Shown here piece by piece: positions 23,585-34,939 of a stretch of DNA of 64,000 nucleotides. The notes under the pieces were generated by a model. The model ran no database searches, was not told the DNA's origin, and saw only the letters and a program-made list of their open reading frames with translations. Within the stretch, counting starts at the first letter, position 1. The number at the start of each line of letters is the position of its first letter. Source of the DNA: Atopsyche davidsoni. Lineage: Eukaryota > Arthropoda > Insecta > Trichoptera > Hydrobiosidae. The translations under genes were made by a program, and so were the position numbers. The DNA is taken from assembly GCA_022113835.1 (NCBI GenBank), contig JAILWY010000012.1, positions 10,354,001 to 10,418,000 of the forward strand. The letters run 5' to 3'.

Positions 23585-23735
23585 TTTTTAAACTCTTATA
23601 AAAATATCATCGTGATTTGTGTGGGATTTGAATCCACATCCCCAAGCTTACGTGACCGGTGCATTGCCAATTATACCAACTAATCCTAGTACTAAGCAAG
23701 AATTTTTAACAATCATATCCTATAAATGAAACAAC
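23585..23735 (-). repeat. tRNA-derived SINE-like repeat, copy 1
   Basis: Read on the minus strand, 23688-23611 forms a tRNA-like unit. It has an A-box-like TTAGTTGGTATAATTGG, an anticodon-arm-like GGTCACGTAAGCT (loop CACGTAA, threonine-like CGT), a B-box-like GTGGATTCAAATCC, and a 3' end AAATCACG. The same unit recurs at 28744-28821. The 18 nt at 23700-23717 are identical to 28834-28851 at the same distance from the unit, so the repeat is longer than a tRNA. This favours a SINE or tRNA-bearing element over a functional tRNA. The 5' half of the acceptor stem is decayed here. No poly(A) tail or target duplication could be fixed. Confidence 0.65.
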
Positions 23736-24045
23736 GTACTTATTATGCCAATTAAATATTGTGTGACTTGCAATACTAGACTTTTAGATTTTAACAACTT
23801 TGGGAGTATTTTTTGTAAATGTTAAAATACAAATGTATTGCTAAGGTGTATATTGTAGTACGTAGATTTATTTGTGGACGAGTATGTATTGTATGGAATG
23901 AATTTGTAAAATGGTTTTGTTATTTTTGATAGGGAATTATTATATCATGGAAATGAGCAACAATAAAAATCAAAACCAAGGGGGGATTGCGACTGGTGGG
24001 ATATTTTAAAACTGTCTACAAAGAGTACTCAGAAGTAAGCCAAAG
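23736..24045. other. AT-rich stretch after SINE copy 1
   Basis: Stop-dense. Nothing recognised. Confidence 0.55.
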
Positions 24046-24049
24046 CATA

Positions 24050-24330
24050 TAAAGTAAAGCCGGCTCCGGGATAAACTTATATCACCGCAGTCGACCTTGT
24101 GCATATTTTGTTCCGCGTATTATTCCGGCAGAATGGCTTGTGCTGGTAGCTTTTATCCCATTGTGAGTCGGTCCTCCGAGGCGAATAGTCTGCCACCTCG
24201 CTTACATTAACTGTACACACTCTGTACGGCTCACCGTACACCCACTGTCGCCTACTTAGTGACTTTGGATTGGAGCTTGGGGAAATCTTTTAACTTGTGG
24301 AAGGTTTTGGAGCCGCGCACGGTGATGTCA
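24050..24330. other. GC-richer patch
   Basis: Includes AGCCGGCTCCGGGATAAAC, TTATTCCGGCAGAATGG and TGTACGGCTCACCGTACACC, the last an imperfect inverted repeat (GTACGG/CCGTAC). No coding homology. Confidence 0.4.
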
Positions 24331-24640
24331 CAGCCGATACTGCAATATGCAATGATTTACAATATATTAATTAGAAATATACTTATTTTCTATATAAATT
24401 TAAAATTGTTTTTTAAAATAAATATAATATTTACTTTTACACGAAGTAAATGGTTTTTTAAGATAATCTCAGAAAATCTATGTAATGAAATAACACGAAG
24501 AGAGACTGCAGCTAGCATAATTAATAGTATTTTATATAAATATACATATATATTTTATATTATAATAGATACTAGTAGACTATCTTAGGTATTTAAAACA
24601 AATCATTATGAAGTTTTATTCTATTTACATGTATGTAGTG
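24331..24640. other. AT-rich non-coding stretch
   Basis: Stop-dense, with a 109-codon AT-biased plus frame (24259-24588) judged incidental. Confidence 0.5.
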
Positions 24641-24644
24641 TGTC

Positions 24645-25255
24645 AGTTTTTTTGCGGTTCTGGCGGCTGAAACGAAAAGAGAGCAAAATGGCACGTTCGA
24701 AGAGATGACTTAGTTATTTGTGTTGCAAGTTTGTCGACTAAAAGAAAAGATTTAATTACTAGACAGTCATATTCCTTGTGATATAAATATGTTAGCAGTA
24801 AATATGGCTTGTGCATTACTGAGCCACAAGGGTACAAAAACAATTGAGCAGTTTTCGCCGGGTATAAACAAACGGTTTATTTGTTGTTACGGAGCCTCGT
24901 CTTTGCCTTTGCTTTAGCCAGTCTGGGGACTCTTGTCCAAACAGCGCTAGATAAAGGAAAAGTTATAGTAGCCCACACAGCGTTAATGGAACATATGAAA
25001 GCTTACAGCAAATTTGTTTGAATACACTGCAAGTTATACAGAGCCGAGTGCCAACACAGGTGGAGCCTGTATAAAAGTTTTGGGTACATAATGGGAGCAG
25101 TCTGGAGTGCGACAACTGCCGAGAAAGTATTATTGTGCGAGCGCCCCAGATAAATATTTATTCGTTGTCAGGGGAGAATAAGTACGGATAAGCATATTCA
25201 TTTTCTTGGTCGGAATGGACTTATTCTCGCATTAAGGACGAAAACTAATTTCTCT
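24645..25255. other. Mixed-composition block
   Basis: Moderately GC-richer (24880-25210) with GTATAAAAGTTTTGGG near 25070, a TATA-box-like string that lacks other promoter evidence. No gene recognised. Confidence 0.3.
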
Positions 25256-25409
25256 CTCGGAATACAATGGTAAAGTTATCCACATAAATATTTTACCGGG
25301 TGTTTATTTTAAAATTGATTTGAGTTTGAAATTTAGATTTACCGACGTCAAGCGATAGAAGCAGTGACAGCAAACGTTGATTTATTCATCGCTCGAAAGA
25401 CACAGGAGA

Positions 25410-25705
25410 CTCTTCAATCCGAAGAGATTTCTTGTGAAGAAAGAGCGATGACGTCATATCGCAAGACAAACATTCATTTAGGTCGAGTTTACGCGACAGC
25501 GAAATGGCGAGGAGGTTTTATTCTGCGCGCATTTTTCCGAAGTTTTAAGCCAGAGTGCTGCGGGTAGTAAGTCCCCCGCTGAAAGGAACATGCAATATGC
25601 AGTTGTGTCACAACACGGCGCGGCTTATCCGTCCCCGGAGCCCCCGGAGCCTCCGGCGCCCCCGACCCACCCCGCGGGGTGAGCGTCTGATATCCGACAC
25701 GTATG
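25410..25705. other. GC-rich patch with degenerate CCCCGGAGC repeat
   Basis: A short degenerate tandem (CCCCGGAGC, CCCCGGAGC, CTCCGGCGC) at about 25634-25662 creates a Gly/Ala/Pro-rich frame on the minus strand. A CRE-like ATGACGTCAT occurs near 25448. Confidence 0.45.
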
Positions 25706-26775
25706 CGAGCCATTCAAATAATATGATCAAAAAATTCAAATCATCAAAAGTCCCTAATTTAAAATTTTTATACCTTAAATATTAATATTTTCAGTTATTA
25801 ATTTAAAGCGCCTTTAAATTTTGGATAAGTACACATTTGATATTTTTAAGCACTTTCCCAAATTTTAAAATAAAATGTTGCATACGCAGGTTGAAATTGA
25901 AAGTATATCAACCTAAAATAAGCAATTTCACGAAACTAAAGTTTACTAAGTAAATTATGATTATAGTTGGTATTGGTATAAACCAATTCCCCGCGTGACT
26001 CGATCGTTGCAGGCGTCCAATTATGCAGCCAATCACAATGTTGATTTTTCACTTCACATTCGGTTGTATTTTATGCAGAGGGGAAATTAAATAAAGCTGC
26101 GATTCAAATCAAATGCTAAACCGATTACGCGCACCCGTTGTCAGAATTTTAATATTTGTATTCAGTTAGTATTTCCAACATCACATCCATGGAACAGTTA
26201 AGTGTAGGATTATTCAACAAATGGAATAATAAAATTATTAATTTTGAGATTGTCTGGGTGATCGTTGTTTTGATTTACAGTTTTATTAATCCAATCATAA
26301 AATCGTCTGGATGTCAATATAGATGCTTAATGGCCCATACTAAATCTTCTATAATGAAAAAAGTTACATAAACATAAAAGTTTATTACTTAACATTTTCT
26401 ATATATTATTAAAACACTTAGAAGTTTGTTTTACTAATAAAAAAAATATGCCTTATTATATGTTTCAAACTTTATATACTTTTTTAATTCTTATTGATGT
26501 GATGTGATGATTGATCTATTATGTTGATAAAACTGTTGTAATCTAAACACAACCACAAAACATTAAAAAAATGAGTCAATAAGCTCTATTTTATTAAATA
26601 GAGATTCCACAGCTGTAGTCGGTTTTAACGTTAATAATTTATTGCCCACTGAAAGAAGAGAAGATTTGAATGATCCAAAAATATATATAAAAGATCATGC
26701 ATATTATTAACATAATGCTGCGCGGCATTGCAGATAAATTCAACTTTATTTAAAAGATATAATGCAAAGTCATTT
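25706..26775. other. AT-rich non-coding stretch
   Basis: Stop-dense. A mixed interval at 25985-26145 (CCGCGTGACTCGATCGTTGC) holds no recognisable element. Confidence 0.55.
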
Positions 26776-26779
26776 TACA

Positions 26780-26985
26780 TTTTCAGATGCGATATCGTTT
26801 TCTACGATCTCCTTCGTTTCCCGGTCCCTCGGCACACACTCAGCCTGGCTCTCGAACTTGAGATGACCAACACCGGGAAATTGACTCGATGTAGTTGGCA
26901 CTATAAAGTATCGAATATGGACATTTACTGCGAGAGCGCGACCTTTTGTGCGAAGTAGTGCCCCACAGACTAATTCCGAAGAATA
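26780..26985. other. GC-richer patch
   Basis: Contains CCGGTCCCTCGGCACACACTC and CGAGAGCGCGACC. The 76-codon frame crossing it is not recognisable. Confidence 0.35.
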
Positions 26986-26989
26986 ATTT

Positions 26990-27855
26990 ACAAGATCGCC
27001 GCTTTTATATTTCCTTTATAAAAGATTTTACTTAAAACTCCAGCACCCTTCAAAGTTTTTATTAAATTCTTTACAGATGATAATTTGAACACAGAATACA
27101 ATAATGTAATTATTTCAGGCACTAAAGTTTTTCTTTGCAAATTGAAAGTAATTACGAAACACTAATGAATAAAAAATATTTTTCGTTTTAAAATTTATTA
27201 GAAAAGTAAATAACCATTGCATTATTGGAAAAGTTCTGTCGCATTTTTTTTATATCAAAAGTTTATTTATATATATATAATATATATATATATATATTAA
27301 TTTTGACTCTCTCAAAACCATAAGCATATTTAAAATAAATTTGATTTCATACATTCAAAAATTTTCGCTACCATAATGATTTCGCAAATAATAAACCAAG
27401 ATTATAACAGTTGACAGAAAGTGCCTCTAAAAGTTACATCGTTAGAATATTGTTAAGTGGAAAGTATTAAAGCGACTTGATGCAGTGGGGTATCTTATTT
27501 TTGATATCTTTGTTAGCTTATGAAAACATCTAACAAGAACTTCAAACGTTAACTTATTCACGGGAAAAAAATAAAACGATTTAAACAAACAAGCTCGATT
27601 TAAAAATGATTGATTTTTCAATATTTTTGTCGTGTATACTATATTCATTTTTAGTTCATATTGTAAATAAAAAGTTCATATCAAAGAAAATATATTATAA
27701 AATAATTAAATTGTATCTGTAATCTGTTGATCGATTATGACGATTATTGCGTTTTCTTCTTTATTTCTCTCCGTTTGTGTTTTATGTTAAAGTCTTGTTG
27801 CACTCTTTGCGCTTGTTTGGCTTAAATCAATATTCAAGTAGCGGAAGAATTTGAA
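26990..27855. other. AT-rich stretch with AT microsatellite (27268-27297)
   Basis: Stop-dense DNA with an interrupted (TA)n run at 27268-27297. Nothing else seen before the mir-932 block. Confidence 0.6.
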
Positions 27856-27859
27856 TAAT

Positions 27860-28085
27860 CCTTTTGAATGGGATCAGATTGCAGCGTTCCGCTCCGCTCC
27901 TCGGCCCTGGTGTCCTCTTCATCAAGGAGTAAATGATGCGATGCAGCCCAGAGCCCTCACTTCCGCACTGCTTGCAGTCAACAAAATCACACTGCAATGC
28001 ACTACGGAATTGACGGCTTCAGTCTGCTTCCAGACAGTCGACTTCACCTGCAATAAAAGCCAACAAGAGACGCCTCCGTAACGCA
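27860..28085. other. GC-richer block around mir-932
   Basis: This block of mixed base composition surrounds the miRNA hairpin. Its edges drop sharply back to AT-rich sequence at both ends. The flanks beyond the hairpin (27860-27942 and 28028-28085) may contain the lower stem and processing signals. I see no exon or splice-site pattern in it. Confidence 0.5.
27943..28027 (-). ncRNA. mir-932: microRNA precursor mir-932
   Basis: On the minus strand the 22 nt at 28013 down to 27992 begin TCAATTCCGTAG and end TGCATTGCAG, matching the insect miR-932-5p sequence as I recall it. After a 14-nt loop (27991-27978) the opposite arm (27977-27957, CTGCAAGCAGTGCGG onward) folds back on it with a few mismatches. 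The stem extends outward through AGCC/GGCT and GCAG/CTGC pairs to about 28027 and 27943, giving a hairpin of about 85 nt, a normal pre-miRNA size. In insects the product is loaded into Argonaute for post-transcriptional repression; in honeybee it is described as neuroligin-associated and acting on actin. In Drosophila and honeybee the gene is intronic in a neuroligin, so it probably shares the host transcript here. The 76-codon plus-strand frame across it is incidental. Confidence 0.92.
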
Positions 28086-28089
28086 AACG

Positions 28090-28715
28090 CTTATTAGAAA
28101 ATAAGCCGTATATTGGATACGTGGAATGAATACGTATCTGTACAAGATATAATAAATATACTTTTTAATATACAATTTTGTTAATGTAGTAAATTTTTCT
28201 TTGAATAAATAAACAATGATGCTAGATAAATGTATACTTGTGTAAGAAGAAAGAGATACCTCTGAGTTTTCCGTTGCTTGGAACGGTGCAGTAAATTTGC
28301 ATTTTTGCTTTGAAAGTTTATGGAGACTTCCTCTTGGGATCTCTGCCTAATTAAATTTGCGTTCAGTATGTTGATTGTGTCTTTTGGGATATTCTTTTTT
28401 GTCTTATTTTTCATTAAGAATTTCATTTTCTCCAGTAGCTAAAATTTTACAACTGAAGTTGGGTAATATATTTTCTTCTGTGCAGTCGTTTCTTGTCTAA
28501 TACTTGTCGCCGTGATTCTGTGCTGCTTTCCGTCTCCAAAAAGACATTTCATGTTGACTAGCTATTTGCTGGATGTTAAAATTAATTACAATATTTTTTT
28601 CTGGGTGAAATTTTTTGATCATCAAAAAAGTTTATGATATGAAATACCCATTTTTACTACCTTATTTACTTATTACTAATATGATTAGGCACATTAGTTC
28701 ACACATAGAAGATGA
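28090..28715. other. AT-rich stretch between mir-932 and SINE copy 2
   Basis: No gene recognised. The minus-strand 81-codon frame (28181-28426) is Lys/Asn-rich and low-complexity. If mir-932 is processed from a host intron, this is upstream primary-transcript sequence. Confidence 0.5.
28611..28629. other. Small palindrome near SINE copy 2
   Basis: TTTTTTGAT and ATCAAAAAA pair around a single C. Outside it, TGGGT (about 28603) and ACCCA (about 28650) are also complementary, so a larger weak stem is possible. Probably incidental in AT-rich DNA. Confidence 0.35.
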
Positions 28716-28719
28716 TTTA

Positions 28720-28880
28720 AAGAAATTCTCAGAAAAATATTTTCGTGATTTGTGTGGGATTTGAACCTACATCCCCTGGCTTACATGGCCGGTGTACTGA
28801 CCCTTGTACTAACGAATCACATTCGTTACTCGAGAATTTTTAACAATCATACTCTACGTATGAACCAATGTGCCCAGGCC
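28720..28880 (-). repeat. tRNA-derived SINE-like repeat, copy 2
   Basis: Second copy of the family at 23.6 kb. On the minus strand 28821-28744 starts TGTGATT and ends AAATCACG, which pair as a 7-bp acceptor stem. Between them lie a degraded D-arm, GGCCATGTAAGCC (stem with 7-nt loop), and the B-box-like TAGGTTCAAATCCC. The outer 18-nt block at 28834-28851 matches copy 1 exactly, and weaker similarity continues towards 28920. The better acceptor stem makes this the copy closer to the ancestral tRNA. It lies less than 1 kb from mir-932 on the same strand, probably by chance. Confidence 0.65.
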
Positions 28881-28884
28881 AACC

Positions 28885-29965
28885 AACCTTATTTACGTCA
28901 AATTATGCAATAATTGTTGTGTAATGCATCTAAACAATCTCCAGTATTTTTTTAAATGAAATATTATTTACTAGCATGAAATTTATTCCATGATTTTACC
29001 AAAGATCTTTAACGCTTTAAGAACTTTGTATAAGATTAAAATTTTTTTAAAATTAAATGTCCTTCATTATTAAACCCCAAGCTATTAACACTACAAGAAA
29101 ATATGATACATTATAATTTATGTATTATTACAACAATAAAACCTATAAACCTTTATTCCTTTTTTAATCAAAACATAAGTAAGTATCGGATTATAAAAGA
29201 CAACAATGGCAAAGATAACATTGAGCTAATTCTTGCAAATGATTCAAAAGAAAAACAGTCTGAACAAACAAACTTTTAATATAAGAAGAGAGCGTGAACA
29301 AAATTCAGACAATCCAATCTAAGCAATCTAATCAGAGAGTAGAAGTATCAAAATAACGGCATACAATGTGAGTAGGTTGTATGTATGTACTAGCGAGAGT
29401 CTCGGAGACAGACAATGTCTGAGACTGCATTGGGGAAATTTAAGCTCAACCAGAATATTAACAGAAAAACATTTGAAAGCCTTTATTTTGAAAGATCTAC
29501 TAGACATTATGAAACGTAAAATTCAACACAAAGAAACTTAACATCTTTATTTATATGTATATATTGTTCTAGTGATTATATAACATAAATGTACAGGCGC
29601 TTTTAAGGTATAGGTGTTTTAATGAAGTAAAAAATAGTAAACATTAAATTATTATTTAAAGTATACAAATATTTTAAATACCATGTCATTGACACTTTAA
29701 ACAATTGATTTGATTAGTTTCAGTAAAATCACCCTTGCGGGTCCTCAGCTATATAAAACATAAGTATATTCTAGAATTATCACACCTGATACAAAACATT
29801 CGTTTTTAAAGTTTTTTGTATAAATAATATTCGAATCCCTTTACTAAATTTAGAATATATAAAGAATATTTAATTATCCAGACGAAAGCTCGACCTGAGC
29901 AGAGGATTGCCAGAGATTAGCGTTTAGGAGAGACTTCTCGAACGGCATTCGTGTTAGCGCATACT
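28885..29965. other. AT-rich non-coding stretch
   Basis: Stop-dense. Small mixed spots at 29390-29430 (GTCTCGGAGACAGACAATGT, inverted GTCTC/GAGAC) and 29880-29960. Confidence 0.55.
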
Positions 29966-29970
29966 TAAGA

Positions 29971-30070
29971 CAGCAATATGCATGGCTCAATGGCTAGGAG
30001 ATTACGAACATGTGTTACATTGTGAACAATCTTTGTAATCTCTTAGCCACTAAGCTAAACATATTTGCTG
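29971..30070. other. 100-nt imperfect hairpin, candidate small-RNA precursor
   Basis: The segment starts CAGCA and ends TGCTG. The two halves pair along nearly their whole length with roughly three quarters of positions matched. Two uninterrupted cores are TGGCTA/TAGCCA and GAGATTAC/GTAATCTC. Many non-pairing positions are C/T or G/A differences that give G-U pairs on one strand. Stem length and bulges resemble a pre-miRNA, and it lies 2 kb from mir-932. Against this, both arms read like tRNA A-box sequence (GCTTAGTGGCTAAGAG on the minus strand), so it could be a palindromic, decayed tRNA-derived repeat. No known miRNA seed was recognised. Confidence 0.4.
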
Positions 30071-30074
30071 TGTA

Positions 30075-30655
30075 AATATGTAGTATTACAAATTTAAACA
30101 GTTTGTTGTGGACATACTCAAGAAACGTTATTCTTTAATTTTGAATTTAATTTAATTTAAAAATATTTTTATTGTTTGTATATAAAAAAGTTAGTAAAGT
30201 TATTAAAGTTAAATTATATTTTATGAAACAAAATTAGTAATTAAACTATTCATTACAAATTATTAATATTTATAAAGTTTATAAATTTTCATTATGGTAT
30301 TTTGTATATCACTGAGAATGTTTTTTTACGCTTATATATAAAGTAGGCATTCTTTTTTAAATTTCAGTACATATGTATATAGTATATTTTCTCGTGTTAA
30401 TTTATAGAAACCACTTAAATTTTCTTTCCCGCGTAAATCGTGTGCATCAATCACAAAAAAAATACAAATTAAAAAATATCTAGTTACCCTCTACAAATAT
30501 TAGTAAAATACGCGCAGTATCTTCACTATTAATTTTCAAAATCGACAATAGGAAATACTGTCAACATTTTGAATTGTTCAATTTTTTTCAGCGTTACTTT
30601 TAAATATTATTATTTAAAGTATATATCTATTGAAGTAAACATACAGTTAACACTT
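30075..30655. other. AT-rich non-coding stretch
   Basis: Very AT-rich, stop-dense. Nothing recognised. Confidence 0.6.
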
Positions 30656-30659
30656 TGCC

Positions 30660-31115
30660 CTCCATCCGCGTCGTCGCAGTAAATAAGCGACTTAAAAATA
30701 AATTAAATTGGATTCTCCGCTACGACGTGCCCTACAAATCCCGAAAGAGATCATTGTTATTCCACAATTCACAGCGGCCATTATTTGCCGGTGATGAATC
30801 GATTGATAGGAAAACAAACGAATCCTAGATTAACCCAGAAAGCGAGGCCCCGTACAATGGCTATAAAGTTTATTTGCCGCCGGGACAGGAGGCGCGTCGT
30901 TAGGGAGAGTAACGAAACAGAGTGGGGCGCTACCTGCCCCGCTCGGCTCTACCTGGCCTGCTCGGCTCTACCTGGCGCACTCCATACGATTTATTGGAGA
31001 TTATTTCTAAGATCCAACAAAGAGACCGCCCGACGATAAATCGAGCAACTTGCGGTATATTAATATCACCGGAGCCGCACTTACGCTAACCTTGTTTTAT
31101 TAGCCCGACATCACG
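30660..31115. other. GC-rich patch with a 19-bp tandem duplication
   Basis: Contains GAATCGATTGATAGG (about 30796), GTTTATTTGCCGCCGGGACAGG and two tandem copies of GCTCGGCTCTACCTGGC-type 19-mers at 30941-30978, with a partial third copy upstream (GCGCTACCTGCCCC). The plus frame 30785-31039 is not recognisable. Confidence 0.45.
30941..30978 (+). repeat. 19-bp tandem duplication
   Basis: Two tandem units starting GCTCGGCTCTACCTGGC, nearly identical, within a GC-rich patch. Recent slippage. Confidence 0.85.
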
Positions 31116-31119
31116 AGGT

Positions 31120-31840
31120 GTTTGGCTAATATTTTTGGGAAATATATGATAACCAAAACTACCCGCGATTCCAAGTTATAAGCGCGCATTTGTGCTTGCT
31201 AAAATATTGTTAAGAATTGCAAAAAAAAGTAATTATTAAATTCTTAAGTAGATTTTGATCATATGCATTATATTACTAATGTCAGTTCAATTAATTTTTA
31301 AATATAAGATTGAGTCAAACCAGCGTTTGTGTACCGGATAGAGCATGATTTTTTTTACGAATACGAACTAACCTAAAGTGAATAAGAAAACACGATTAAC
31401 ATGGTTCATGTGTGCGCCACCAAAAAGACGTTACTGCGGATGAGTAAACGTGACGCTAACAATTAAATACCGATTCACGGTTTGGTAAGAAAAATAAGTG
31501 CACGTCATCAACTACCACTATCTTAAATGAAAAGTGACGCTATAAAGAAGCTTTCAAAACAATTTCTGTTCTATGCGATAAATAGAAGATTAAATTATAA
31601 AATTAGTACTGAATAGAATAATACATATATTTTATCATCATTATTTTCATTGATATTTTAGGTATGTTTTGTGGTAATACATAATGTATTATATAATGAT
31701 GCGAATGTGACAACTAGCAGGACCTTCAGAGGGAGGGTCTTTCAAATGAGCTTGCTTATGGGTTGAATCTCTTTTTTTGTAAAAATTATCCAAAAATAGA
31801 ATATTCTATCGAATCAGGATAAAGTTCTAAATCTCTCCGT
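31120..31840. other. AT-rich non-coding stretch
   Basis: Stop-dense. Nothing recognised. Confidence 0.55.
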
Positions 31841-32045
31841 TTAGGACGCCCTCCGACCTGGGCGAGGGCAGCTCCTAAGCGCACACCTGGGACTGGCGAG
31901 ATCCGCTCCGACTAAAGGGAACCGTGCGAAAAGGAAGGAGAGGAAGCAGAAGAAAGGATGCGCGGAGGGGGCGGAGGGTACGCAAGATAAAGCCTTCGGT
32001 GTGGAGGGCTGTTTATAGCCGGGACTCCTACATCACTCTGAACGC
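31840..32045. other. GC-rich purine-biased patch
   Basis: Starts GGACGCCCTCCGACCTGGGC and continues with a purine-rich run (AAGGAAGGAGAGGAAGCAGA, then GCGGAGGGGGCGGAGGG). No coding homology. Confidence 0.4.
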
Positions 32046-32047
32046 AG

Positions 32048-34555
32048 ATGGAAAATCTGGTTTGTGTTATTGGGGTTGTAATGTTTATTCTTAGAACGGA
32101 GGTGCTGGAACGTGCTCGTAAATTCCTTGAAATATTTAAAATAGATTGTAGTGAAAATGCTTCAGTATGTTATATATTTCAAAATATCAAATTTACATAT
32201 TTCTTGGAATACACGACATTTATCGACCGGCACGTTTTAACATTGTGTGTGAAACCCACGCGTATGACGTCATATGTCGACTCAAATACTATTGAATAAA
32301 ATAAAAATAATTTTACCTTGAGACTTCCAAGGTAAAATATAATGTATTTTGATGTCTTAAATTTAGGTTTATTTTTTCTTGCTCTCCAAACTTTAGTAGA
32401 TTGATATTGATGTGTTTTCCACAAAAATGGTTTAACGTATAGAAATGTTAGTCTCTGATTCAAACAAAGAAATTAAAAATTCAAACCGGTTTAAAGGATC
32501 TCTGAACACTAACAGAAAACTTTTTCAAGTTTTGTTTTTATTTTAATACGGAGGCTTATTCGAAGCAGCGTTGCTTTTTCCCAGAGCGTTGTGGCAGTCA
32601 GAAAGGTAAACTCGCGTTAACTTCGCCAAATGAAGATTAACAGCTGAGAGTATGCACCGAGATAAGCATTTCCCAAAGCCCTCAGATGGAGTCATAACTA
32701 ATGATTCTGTACGACTTCTTATATCACACCTTACTTGCGGTGAGCTTTTTGCAAAAACTTTCAGGAGCTTCTCCTCCGACCGTGGCACAAACAAAAGTGC
32801 CTTAATAAAATAATTAAAATGAAGCCTTACTTACTGAAAAGTATAACTAAGAGCTAACTTATTTCATGCACGATTTATTTGCTGTTGAGTCAGACGTTCA
32901 GAACGTTGTTTTTCTTTTTTAATCTAGACTTACTCTGACTTTAATTAAAATATATTCTTACAGTCTGTAGATTTTAATAAACTTAATTTATAAATTTAAA
33001 TTTTATGAATTAACACCTCGCTAAATGCAAAATTATTGTTGCTGTTTATTTTCGTACTCACACCGCGATAAGCTGCGCTAAAAAACGCGTACGACGGCTT
33101 TCATCATTACTCTATCGTATTTTCAGGCTTTCGGTTATGTTTTACAAAGTGCGGTGGTTGCATGCTTTATATTAATTTACCGAGTGCGCTGGTACTCGTG
33201 TGTAAAAGGGTTTAAACTTTAATTAATATGCGGTAAACGGTTTTTGATAAGCTCTACAAAATTTGATAACGTCTATACAATTTACAACAACTCGGGTGTA
33301 ATCACTCCCGCGGTGTGCTCCGACAACGATCTTGTTAAGCCACCGTCGTGTGATAAATATGAAATAATCACACTTGATTTTTTTCCGAAATTAAGTATTT
33401 TGCATAGTAAACTCAAAATAGTTTTTAATTAAAATCAGCGGTAATTGATACGGGTGGTTCCGCCACGAAAATAATTTACACCTACTGTATTTATACATAT
33501 TATTAAATCAAAACCAAAGCCATCATTATCGCTACTGTATTTTGTATTTACTAAAAAAAAATACTGATTGCAGCTAAATATGATTTTTTAAAAATTTATC
33601 TTAGTTCAAGTATATTAATTATTATTCTGATTTGTTTATATAAAAAAATATTTCCACTGTATACTTTATGTGTAAGAAGTTCGACCTAATTACTTCCACG
33701 TAGTTCTATCCTGGGATGTGCCGTTTTATTCTCCAGATATATTTTATATATTACATGGCCAATTACACTCTCTTACCACACTGAGTTTAAAAATCAATCT
33801 TTAATATTTTATCTCAACTGGTAACGTAAAAGAGAGCATATTACACGTATTTTTTTAAAATTTAAAACAGCATTATTTTAATTACAGAATTAAAATAAAC
33901 GTTTTTCAATTTGAAACACTTTCATTGATCCTATCTCTGAGCAACATTGATTTGTACTATGTTTGAAAATTTCACAGTCGGTAAACTAATTTAATGTTCT
34001 AATGAGTAAATTTTGCGTAAATCAAGCCGAAATTTTGTGTTTGTATTGTATATAAAGAGCGCCACCGATTTTCCCAGACGCAACTTTGCAATATACAACC
34101 TCTTGAAACTCGTTAACAATTTTCGATTTAATTTGAATCGTTTCAAATCACACCGAGAATGCTGAATACACTTCACTAGAGTTTTTTCAGGTCTCTTGGT
34201 CTTTGTGTTTTTATACACGCCTTCTATTTTCAAGCTGTTGTTTTTCTTAAGAAGAGAACACGTAATTGTAACTTATGTGAATACCTTCCGGTCACCCGGA
34301 CTCTCTCAAGGAAAAAAATTCCATTAAGGTCTGTAATAGTTACGTCGTACCTTTACTGAATTCTTGTGCTTAATATTTTATCAAGAACAGTATATTTAAG
34401 CATAAATATATCATTTCGAAATTAGTTAAATTCTAAATGATGGAACATATTCGCGCCGAGTAATAGCAGAAAACGCCCGCGATGTGATGAAGTAAGCCAA
34501 TACACGAGTACAGTTATAAGCATGTATGAAATACAACAATTACGAACTATAATCA
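32048..34555. other. Long AT-rich stretch
   Basis: Mostly stop-dense. Mixed-composition intervals at 32540-32800 and 33060-33380 carry short unrecognised frames, for example the minus-strand 83 codons at 32543-32794. CRE-like TGACGTCA lies near 32266. Confidence 0.5.
32310..32338. other. Perfect 11-bp stem-loop
   Basis: ATTTTACCTTG (32310-32320) and CAAGGTAAAAT (32328-32338) pair perfectly around a 7-nt loop AGACTTC. In a eukaryotic context this is not a terminator call; it is recorded as a structure only. Confidence 0.5.
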
Positions 34556-34559
34556 TAAT

Positions 34560-34935
34560 AACGTGTCAATTAGGTTGATTTATCCCGGCGCGGTGTTCTC
34601 ACCCAATAAGCAGACGCCCAGAGCAGCCGCGAAGCAAATGAAGACTCGGGCGGGCCGCGCCGGCGGAGGTTTATCTCTCCGCAACTTCCGAACAACTCGT
34701 GACACGGCGGCCCCGCCGACTAATCGCCGCACGCGTTAATTAAAACAATTAATCAGCACGCATTCCTCGTCCCCGCGGCTAAATATCCTTTAATCTTCAC
34801 TTCTGAGATGCCATAAGCCCCGGAGAATATATGTCGCGCGTCTCCCCGCCCGCGTGATCTCGAACAATGCCGGCTTGATCGTTCCGCTTGTGAATTTGAG
34901 AATTCCTTAACCGAACACTAACATCATGCAGGTAT
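34560..34935. other. Large GC-rich patch with TAAT cores
   Basis: Contains TTATCCCGGCGCGGTG, CGGGCGGGCCGCGCCGGCGG, then CGTTAATTAAAACAATTAATC and CTCCCCGCCCGCGTGATC. GC-rich blocks interleaved with TTAATTA motifs look enhancer-like. No open frame of note. Confidence 0.5.
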
Positions 34936-34939
34936 ATTA

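Noticed and set aside
25065..25090. TATA-box-like GTATAAAAG
   Set aside because: No associated transcript start, initiator or gene; TATA strings are expected in AT-rich DNA.
27851..28081. 76-codon plus-strand frame
   Set aside because: It is the antisense shadow of the mir-932 hairpin region.
32310..32338. Stem-loop as a bacterial-type terminator
   Set aside because: The window is eukaryotic, with no upstream gene and no terminal U-run logic.
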